From Alphaproteobacteria bacterium (GTDB lineage Bacteria > Pseudomonadota > Alphaproteobacteria > Rhodobacterales > Rhodobacteraceae), in the NCBI GenBank assembly GCA_003331935.1, contig QOQE01000019.1, positions 1-32,158 on the forward strand: a stretch of DNA of 32,158 nucleotides, in the 5' to 3' direction. The position numbers and the translations under genes were made by a program. Positions 26,033-32,158 of the stretch are shown here, one piece after another (positions within the stretch are counted from its first letter, which is position 1; every line of letters begins with the position of its first letter). The notes below the pieces were generated by a model that saw only the letters and a program-made list of their open reading frames with translations, was not told where the DNA came from and made no database searches.

Positions 26033-27969
26033 TGTCAAAATTTAAAGAATCCACTCTAAAAACAAAACTGGTAACGCGTGTAAATAGAAGAATTATACTT
26101 GCGGGCGTCTTAAAAGCCGGTGCAGTTGCACTACTCGGTTGGAATATAAGAAAACTGCAAATTGAGGACTCAGAAGACTACAAATTATTAGCTGACGCTA
26201 ATAGAGTTAATCTAAGGCTTATCCCACCTTCAAGAGGGCTCATTTTTGATAGATTTGGTGCCCCAATAGCTTTAAACGAACAAAACTATAAGGTGGTTTT
26301 CATAAGAGAGCAAGCTGCTGATCCAGCTACAGTATTAAAGAAACTGGCAAGAATCATAGACCTCGAACAAAAACGTCAGGACAAAATATTGCGGGATATG
26401 AAAAAAAGAAGTCCCTTTATCCCTATAACTGTTGCTGAAAACCTTACTTGGAACGACTTTGCTAGGATATCAGTAAATTTACCCAATCTTCCCGGCATTA
26501 TTCCAGAGGTAGGGTTGACCCGCCATTATAAGGAGTTCGAGTCTTATGCTCATATTGTAGGCTATGTCGGACCTATATCTGACAAAGATCTCGCGTCAGA
26601 AAAGCCCGTCGATCCTGTACTTCAAATCCCAAAGTTTCAAATAGGCAAAGTTGGAGTAGAAAAAAAGTTAGAGAAAAGTTTGAGAGGAACTGCTGGAGTC
26701 AGTCGAGTTGAGGTTAATGCGACGGGACGTGTAATGAGAGAGTTGAACAGGACACAAGGAAAATCTGGAGAAAATATTCATTTAACTCTAGAGTCTAATC
26801 TCCAGAAGTTTGCATCCGAAAGATTGAAAGGAATGAGCGCCTCCTCGGTACTTATAGATATAGCAAGTGGCGATATATTATCCCTTGTATCAACACCGAG
26901 CTATAACCCAAATAACTTTGTATTAGGAATATCACAATCGAACTGGAACGCCCTACTAAATGATGAGCGAAAACCCCTACTGAACAAAGCAACTTCCGGA
27001 GCCTATCCTCCGGGATCAACATTCAAAATGATAGTAGCGGCAGCTGCTCTTGAACTGGGCTTAATTGGACTAAATGATAAAGTATTTTGCCCAGGCTTTT
27101 ATGAGTTAGGTAGCAGAAAGTTTCACTGTTGGTTGAAAGGTGGACACGGCAAACTAACACTCCAAGAAGCTATTCAGAAATCTTGTGACGTTTATTTTTA
27201 TGAACTCGCTCGCAAAGTCGGCATAAAGAAAATAGGGGACATGGCAAGAATACTGGGGCTGGGTCAATCATACAACTTGCCGTTGACCGGTCTAAGCAAA
27301 GGGTTTGTGCCAACAAAAAAATGGAAAAAGGAAAGATTTGGTACCAGTTGGCTTGTAGGGGATACACTGAATGTGGGAATTGGACAAGGATTTAGCTTAG
27401 CAACACCTTTACAGCTAGCTGTTATGACAGCGAGACTTGCATCTGGGAAAAACGTAACTCCAAATCTAATTAGAAGCCCTAATAAAGACCTAGAGGAACC
27501 CAAAGACCTTTCGATAAGAAAAAGTACTTTGGTTTCAATTAGAAAGGGTATGTTTGATGTTTTAAATGATAAAGACGGGACCGCTTATAAATCTAGATCT
27601 ACTAATAAAAAGTTTTCTATTGCAGGTAAAACTGGCACATCTCAAGTGAGAAGAATTACAAAAGAGGAACGTGAGGAAGGCGTAATTAAGAATGAAGATT
27701 TACCTTGGAAAATGAGAGATCATGCTTTGTTCACCTGCTTTGCTCCATATAAAAATCCAAAATATGCTCTAAGTGTTGTTGTTGAACATGGCGGAAGTGG
27801 CTCGAAGGTGGCCGCTCCAATTGCGAGAGATATAATACTTTTCCAACTTTACGGAGGTATTCCTCCTGCAACAGCTTATCCAGAAAAACAACAAATAGAG
27901 GTAGGCAATAAACTTTCAGATATTGCAAGAAAAATAAATCTAAGAACTAATGTGAGCTCAGATATTTAA
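26032..27969 (+). CDS. mrdA: Penicillin-binding protein 2 (elongation transpeptidase)
   Basis: The class B PBP cross-links lateral-wall peptidoglycan together with RodA. The 645-residue protein has one N-terminal membrane helix (about 20-38) and a pedestal domain (PPSRGLIFDRFG near 65-76). The transpeptidase domain has STFK at 329-332 (nucleophile Ser329), SCD at 384-386 and KTG at 533-535. Cys353, Cys366, His372 and Cys385 fall where the zinc ligands of PBP2 proteins have been described, so a structural metal site is possible. The start overlaps the mreD stop (TAATG), and rodA starts one base after the stop. Confidence 0.96.
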   Translation: MSKFKESTLKTKLVTRVNRRIILAGVLKAGAVALLGWNIRKLQIEDSEDYKLLADANRVNLRLIPPSRGLIFDRFGAPIALNEQNYKVVFIREQAADPATVLKKLARIIDLEQKRQDKILRDMKKRSPFIPITVAENLTWNDFARISVNLPNLPGIIPEVGLTRHYKEFESYAHIVGYVGPISDKDLASEKPVDPVLQIPKFQIGKVGVEKKLEKSLRGTAGVSRVEVNATGRVMRELNRTQGKSGENIHLTLESNLQKFASERLKGMSASSVLIDIASGDILSLVSTPSYNPNNFVLGISQSNWNALLNDERKPLLNKATSGAYPPGSTFKMIVAAAALELGLIGLNDKVFCPGFYELGSRKFHCWLKGGHGKLTLQEAIQKSCDVYFYELARKVGIKKIGDMARILGLGQSYNLPLTGLSKGFVPTKKWKKERFGTSWLVGDTLNVGIGQGFSLATPLQLAVMTARLASGKNVTPNLIRSPNKDLEEPKDLSIRKSTLVSIRKGMFDVLNDKDGTAYKSRSTNKKFSIAGKTGTSQVRRITKEEREEGVIKNEDLPWKMRDHALFTCFAPYKNPKYALSVVVEHGGSGSKVAAPIARDIILFQLYGGIPPATAYPEKQQIEVGNKLSDIARKINLRTNVSSDI

Positions 27970-27970
27970 G

Positions 27971-29083
27971 ATGAACTCCATAATCAAAATACTTTACATT
28001 AATTGGCCACTACAAATTTTGATTTTGGTGACAGCTTTATTTGGCTTTTTAATGCTTTATTCCGTAAGCGGTGGGAATTGGGAGCCTTGGACTAAGCCTC
28101 AGATAAATCGATTTTCGATAAGCTTTCTTTTGGTTTTCCTTATGTCAGTTATCAGTATCTCCTCATGGCGGAAGATATCTCCTTTTAGTTACATCCTAGG
28201 TTTGGCATTATTAATTGCCGTCTATTTCTTTGGTGATACTGGAATGGGTGCAAAAAGGTGGTTAGATTTAAAGGTAATAAGATTACAGCCATCTGAAGCA
28301 TTTAAAATATCACTAGTTATGACCCTGGCTTACTACTATCATAAGCTTCCATTGAGTAAGGTGTCACATCCTTTTTATGTTCTACTTCCACTTTTACTAA
28401 TTCTAATACCGGCAATTATAGTTTTTCGCCAGCCTGATCTGGGAACGGCTTTGGTAATCGTTATGATCGGAATTTTTGTTATGTTTATTGCTGGAGTACA
28501 TTTTGGATATTTTTTATTTGGAGGGATAAGCTTCTTCGCTTTATTGTTTATTTTGTTTCAAAGTCGAGGTACCGAATGGCAACTACTTAAAGATTATCAT
28601 TTTAGAAGAATAGATACTTTTTTGAACCCAACAGCAGACCCGTTAGGATCAGGTTATCATATTACACAATCCAAAATCGCCTTAGGTTCTGGTGGCCTTT
28701 TTGGAAGAGGCTACATGCAAGGCTCACAAAGTCAGCTTAATTTTTTGCCCGAGAAACACACCGATTTTATCTTTACCACACTGGCAGAGGAATTTGGTTT
28801 TTTTGGGACAATTGGGCTTCTTATCATTTATAGCCTTATAGTAATTTTTTGCATTTTTTCGGCACTAGCAACCACAGACAGATATTCTCGTTTATTAATA
28901 ACCGGTCTATGTATGACCTTTTTCACTTACTTCTCTATAAATATCGCAATGGTTATGGGTCTATTGCCAGTTGTTGGTATACCTCTACCGTTAGTTTCAT
29001 ACGGAGGATCTTCAATGATCGTGATTATGTTAAGCTTTGGGCTTATTCAAAGCGCCCACGTCCACAAAAATAATAGGTTTTGA
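27971..29083 (+). CDS. rodA: Peptidoglycan glycosyltransferase RodA (SEDS)
   Basis: Polymerises lipid II during elongation as the partner of PBP2. It has 370 residues and about ten membrane helices. SEDS signatures are GAKRWLDL near 94-101, FRQPDLGTALV near 152-162, and the large periplasmic loop with DPLGSGYHITQSKIALGSGG, FLPEKHTDFIFTTLAEEFG and the closing PLVSYGGSSM. The acidic residue of PEKHTDF is the usual essential Asp. It follows mrdA by one base, and a TTG-started dehydrogenase gene begins one base after its stop. Confidence 0.96.
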   Translation: MNSIIKILYINWPLQILILVTALFGFLMLYSVSGGNWEPWTKPQINRFSISFLLVFLMSVISISSWRKISPFSYILGLALLIAVYFFGDTGMGAKRWLDLKVIRLQPSEAFKISLVMTLAYYYHKLPLSKVSHPFYVLLPLLLILIPAIIVFRQPDLGTALVIVMIGIFVMFIAGVHFGYFLFGGISFFALLFILFQSRGTEWQLLKDYHFRRIDTFLNPTADPLGSGYHITQSKIALGSGGLFGRGYMQGSQSQLNFLPEKHTDFIFTTLAEEFGFFGTIGLLIIYSLIVIFCIFSALATTDRYSRLLITGLCMTFFTYFSINIAMVMGLLPVVGIPLPLVSYGGSSMIVIMLSFGLIQSAHVHKNNRF

Positions 29084-29084
29084 T

Positions 29085-30017
29085 TTGAATATTCTTGTAT
29101 CTACAGGATCCAATAGCAATGAATATAAGAAAATGCTTTTTGAAGAGATCAACGCTCAATCTTTAGACTATAAACTCGTTGAAGATACATCAAGGAGAGG
29201 TGAAGTAAACGCAATAATATACTCCGATGACTGTGAAATATCCGATTTTTCGATATTTCCAGAAAATACGATTATATTTTCTACATTTGCAGGTGTTGAA
29301 AAAATACTCTTAAACAAGACGATTGTCCAACCATTGGTAAGATTGATTGATGTTGAAATGACTGAGTGCATGGCCGAATGGTGTGCCGCCCATGTTTTAA
29401 GATACCATCTTGGCCTTGATAACTATATTAAACCAACAGAAAAAGTGTGGACAGTCCCAAATAAGGAAAGATTACTCGCGAATCAAGTTAATATAGGAAT
29501 CTTAGGCCTTGGAATATTGGGATCAGCTACTGCAAGAAAGCTAAAAAAACTTGACTTTAATGTAGCAGGTTGGTCTGCAACAAAAAAGAAACTCCGGGGA
29601 GTAAAATCATTAGTGGGACGAGAGGGTTTAAATCAGATCCTCTCCACATCAGATTACCTGATATTATTATTACCACTCACGGAGCAAACAAAAACTATCA
29701 TTAATTCGGAGTCGCTAGAGCTGGTTAAGAATGGAGCAGTATTGATTAATGCCGGTAGAGGTGGATTGGTTGAAGATCATGATATTCTTAAAGCACTTGA
29801 TGGCGGAAAATTGTCTGCGTGCACATTGGATGTTTTTAACGAGGAACCTTTGCCACCAAAACACCCCTTTTGGCACCACGATAAAGTGACAGTCACACCT
29901 CATATATCAGCACCAACGCGATTAAAAAGTTCTGTTAGAGCTATCCTAAAGAACATGAGCAGAATAAAAAAGGGTTTGCAACCAATTGGTTTAGTTGAAA
30001 AAGAGAGGCACTATTAG
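29085..30017 (+). CDS. D-isomer-specific 2-hydroxyacid dehydrogenase, GhrA-like
   Basis: Probably an NAD(P)H-dependent glyoxylate/hydroxypyruvate reductase. I use TTG at 29085 (310 residues) with TAGG seven bases upstream, one base past the rodA stop. A longer frame from 29037 would lie inside rodA. The dinucleotide fold GILGLGILGSATARKL begins near residue 145. The GhrA type is suggested by AGWS after it, LLPLTEQTKTI, INAGRGGLVE (catalytic Arg), LDVFNEEPLP (Glu) with HPFWHH, and TPHISAPT (His). The catalytic Arg-Glu-His set is intact. It is probably cotranscribed with the rod operon, for no obvious metabolic reason. It converges on the antiporter gene with a four-base overlap. Confidence 0.9.
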   Translation: MNILVSTGSNSNEYKKMLFEEINAQSLDYKLVEDTSRRGEVNAIIYSDDCEISDFSIFPENTIIFSTFAGVEKILLNKTIVQPLVRLIDVEMTECMAEWCAAHVLRYHLGLDNYIKPTEKVWTVPNKERLLANQVNIGILGLGILGSATARKLKKLDFNVAGWSATKKKLRGVKSLVGREGLNQILSTSDYLILLLPLTEQTKTIINSESLELVKNGAVLINAGRGGLVEDHDILKALDGGKLSACTLDVFNEEPLPPKHPFWHHDKVTVTPHISAPTRLKSSVRAILKNMSRIKKGLQPIGLVEKERHY

Positions 30018-31708
30018 AAGAGAATAATTCCTAAAACAATCAACAATACAATAGCGATGAAAAGAACCATGGTACCAGACGTCAATATTCTTGTCATAAA
30101 GCCTTCAGGCCCAGAAACTTGGTACACCTTCTCTACAAACAGACGTGAAGATTTGTTAAAACCCCTCAGCCCCTTTTGTTCAATTGATGCAATAATTGAT
30201 AGAAGTTTACTAACTATAGAGGGAAGAAGTTTTCGGTAGGTCCAATCGAAATCGAGATTTATTGAGCGCGTTTCCGATGGGAGTTGTTTTAATTTGCTTA
30301 AAATGTAGAAGGCTAAAATAGCAAAGCACAATAATTGTAACTGGGTAAGAATGTGTTCAAAGGTATAAGGCTCATATTTCACTTGGTAAGGCATTATTGC
30401 GTATAAGTTATTAGGAAAAATACCAATGTAAATACAAAGAATCGCAGTAAAGCCCATTGCCAGAAGCATATGCGTAGGTGCTTCATTTGGCCTCTTACCT
30501 GAGTCGTGATGAAAGAAGGTAAAGTAGGGAACTTTTATCCCGGAATGCGATAAAACACCTGCAGATGCAAATACGAGAATTAACCAAATGAATTGATAGT
30601 GTTCTTTTCCAGCTCCACTCATAATTAGTGATTTACTAACAAATCCAGAAAATAATGGAAACGCTGAAATTGATGCCGCTCCAATAAGGCAAAATATTGC
30701 TGTTAACGGCATGGTTCTATATAACCCTCCTAACTCGGATGCCCTAGAAGTACCTGTCCTAAATAGGACAGCACCGACACTCATAAAAAGTAAAGCTTTA
30801 TACAAAATATGAGAGAACGCATGTGCGGCGGTGCCATTTAGGGCCAACTCTGTTCCAACACCAATACCAACGACCATAAACCCAAGTTGATTATTTAGGC
30901 TATACGCCAATACCTTTCTTAAATCATTCTCGACCTCTGCAAAGAAAATAGGGAATACAGTCATAGCAGCCCCGATGTAAATCAAAAGCTCTGTACCTGG
31001 AAATCCTCGTGCCAAAGCGTAAACGGCAAGTTTTGTTGTAAAAGCTGAAAGTATTACAGTACCGGTTATCGTAGCAGACGGATAACTGTCTTGAAGCCAA
31101 TTATGCATAAATGGGAAAGCACACTTAATTCCAAAAGCAATAAAAATTAGAGCCGTAGCTAAGCTATCTAGCTGCATCTTTACAAACGAAATTGATCCGG
31201 TCTCAAAGTAAAATAGTGCAACTCCAAAAAGCAGAACAACTCCCGATAAAACTTGAATAATCAAATATCGCATACCTGAATGATAAGCTCCCTCGGTCTT
31301 CCGCGCCCAAATAAGGAAAACAGATGATATAGCTGTAAGCTCCCAATAGACAAAGAGGGTTATGAGATCGCCTGCAAAAACAGCTCCTATAGCCGCTCCT
31401 GCATAAATTAGAGCTACAAAGGGCTGTGTACTTTCCCGAAGATGAAAAGCAAATACATTTCCAAGAAAGGCAGCTATACAAAAAATTATTCCAAATACGG
31501 TCGAAAGCTTGTCTACCCTCATGAAATTTAGCTCAAGATCTAAGAATTGCACCTTGAACCCCTCTTCCCAAGTCCCATTAAGTAGAGCTATGAAAGCTAG
31601 AATAGGGACTAAACAAACAAAAGAAGACTTGATTACACCCTTAGGCATAAAGATCGATAGTAGTCCTCCAATTAGAAAGTAAAACGGAAGAGGAAGTGTT
31701 GCTAACAT
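30014..31708 (-). CDS. Cation/proton antiporter subunit D (Mrp/complex I NuoM-like)
   Basis: A 564-residue, roughly 14-16-helix proton-pumping-type subunit of the NuoL/M/N-MrpA/D family. The buried charges of the ion path are visible: Glu123 in FVYWELTAIS, Lys195 in FGIKCAFPFMHNWL followed by SYPSATITG, Lys226 in TTKLAVYALAR, and the AHAFSHILYKALLF helix. These favour Mrp-type Na+/H+ exchange. The C-terminal extension after about residue 500 carries one more helix at the very end. It follows the two-helix protein by two bases and belongs to a larger cluster that continues beyond the window. The substrate cation is inferred, not seen. Confidence 0.88.
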   Translation of the reverse strand: MLATLPLPFYFLIGGLLSIFMPKGVIKSSFVCLVPILAFIALLNGTWEEGFKVQFLDLELNFMRVDKLSTVFGIIFCIAAFLGNVFAFHLRESTQPFVALIYAGAAIGAVFAGDLITLFVYWELTAISSVFLIWARKTEGAYHSGMRYLIIQVLSGVVLLFGVALFYFETGSISFVKMQLDSLATALIFIAFGIKCAFPFMHNWLQDSYPSATITGTVILSAFTTKLAVYALARGFPGTELLIYIGAAMTVFPIFFAEVENDLRKVLAYSLNNQLGFMVVGIGVGTELALNGTAAHAFSHILYKALLFMSVGAVLFRTGTSRASELGGLYRTMPLTAIFCLIGAASISAFPLFSGFVSKSLIMSGAGKEHYQFIWLILVFASAGVLSHSGIKVPYFTFFHHDSGKRPNEAPTHMLLAMGFTAILCIYIGIFPNNLYAIMPYQVKYEPYTFEHILTQLQLLCFAILAFYILSKLKQLPSETRSINLDFDWTYRKLLPSIVSKLLSIIASIEQKGLRGFNKSSRLFVEKVYQVSGPEGFMTRILTSGTMVLFIAIVLLIVLGIILF

Positions 31709-31710
31709 TC

Positions 31711-32001
31711 TTACTTTCCCTCCAAGCCAGGGTATTCCTCGCTATCCACCGCTTTTTTATCATAAAAATTTTCTGGTCGTCCCAAGAAAAATCTGAGCAA
31801 TCGTGATCCAAATATTATAATTGAAAACATTATAAATCCGTAAATACTGTAAAAATTATACACACCCTCGATTTCAAAATAGACATATCGTTTACCAAAA
31901 AAATCGACTGCAAATAAACAAACACACAGAAATATAAATGCTATTAGTACAGCTCGTAATCGACCTCTTTTCTCGAAAAATAAGAATGGATTGAATTTCA
32001 T
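31711..32001 (-). CDS. Small two-helix membrane protein of the antiporter cluster
   Basis: A 96-residue protein with a short basic N-terminus, two membrane helices (about 16-34 and 50-70) and a polar, acidic tail (PENFYDKKAVDSEEYPGLEGK ends the protein; the RPE-x-x-YD type box follows helix 2). Similar small proteins sit between D-type subunits in Mrp-like clusters of proteobacteria; I know of no assigned function. It is nine bases downstream of the preceding subunit and two bases upstream of the D subunit, so it is almost surely cotranslated with them. An assembly or accessory role is inferred from context. Confidence 0.75.
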   Translation of the reverse strand: MKFNPFLFFEKRGRLRAVLIAFIFLCVCLFAVDFFGKRYVYFEIEGVYNFYSIYGFIMFSIIIFGSRLLRFFLGRPENFYDKKAVDSEEYPGLEGK

Positions 32002-32010
32002 TTTCTTACC

Positions 32011-32158
32011 TTAACTTACTAAACCAAAATTGATCATAAACTCTCTAATATAGTCTACGTAAAAAAACAGCAGGAAAGAGATGCTCGCTGTTATCGCGGG
32101 TGGTAGCCAAATAAATGCGCTTGGTTCCTTAAAACTTTTTAAAGCTTTTTGATCACCT
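32011..32158 (-). CDS. Membrane subunit of the antiporter cluster, C-terminal fragment
   Basis: The frame enters from the right edge and stops with TAA at 32011-32013; 48 residues are visible. They contain a polar stretch ending in KEPSAFIW, one membrane helix (LPPAITASISFLLFFYVDY) and a short tail. This resembles the end of NuoM/MrpD-type subunits, where a K-E-A/P-P segment precedes the last helix. Given its place upstream of the two-helix protein, it is most likely another antiporter or complex I-like subunit. The evidence is thin because the diagnostic part lies outside. Confidence 0.5.
   Translation of the reverse strand, partial: GDQKALKSFKEPSAFIWLPPAITASISFLLFFYVDYIREFMINFGLVS

Overview
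The window is AT-rich, densely packed bacterial chromosome, most likely from a free-living marine-type alphaproteobacterium with a streamlined genome. The clade signs are a class I (not class II) lysyl-tRNA synthetase, an NDUFS4-like complex I accessory subunit, a DUF4864 protein and the order mreB-mreC-mreD-mrdA-rodA. I cannot fix the genus from sequence alone. All six convergent gene junctions are separated by 16 bp or less, or overlap. Many genes start with GTG or TTG. I see no IS element, integrase, CRISPR array, rRNA or phage gene, so this reads as core chromosome rather than an island.

Region 1 (1-1008): the 3' end of a nitronate monooxygenase-like gene faces a crotonase-fold gene whose second usual catalytic Glu is replaced. 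Region 2 (1009-6728): a TPP riboswitch heads a tight seven-gene thiamin salvage and uptake operon, thiM-thiE-thiD-thiY-tenA-thiZ-thiX. It should recover both the thiazole and the pyrimidine halves of thiamin and join them. No de novo gene (thiC, thiG, thiS, thiO) is present here. Region 3 (6871-13088): an IbpA-like small heat-shock gene, a probable 55-aa small gene, pgi, an EamA/DMT exporter, tRNA-Arg(UCU), the NDUFS4-like gene, uvrB and a DUF4864 protein.

Region 4 (13085-21942): housekeeping genes: lysK, a TerB-domain gene, dacB, nadD, ettA, gltX and nadE. Several are translationally coupled (lysK/DUF4864, nadD/dacB, nadE/gltX). Region 5 (22097-30017): a signal-peptide-bearing protein made of 18 exact 23-residue MORN repeats, then the cell-elongation operon mreB-mreC-mreD-mrdA-rodA. 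A GhrA-like 2-hydroxyacid dehydrogenase starts right behind rodA. Region 6 (30014-32158, minus strand): part of an Mrp/complex-I-like cation/proton antiporter cluster: a D-type subunit, a two-helix membrane protein and the C-terminus of another membrane subunit cut by the window edge.

The points most worth a second look are: the regular F/W alternation with a single phase break in the exported MORN protein beside the elongasome genes; the complete riboswitch-led thiamin salvage unit with a plausible mutually exclusive RNA fold; the unannotated small gene at 7306-7473; and the absence of room for terminators between convergent genes. I did not find a system I can confidently call new.
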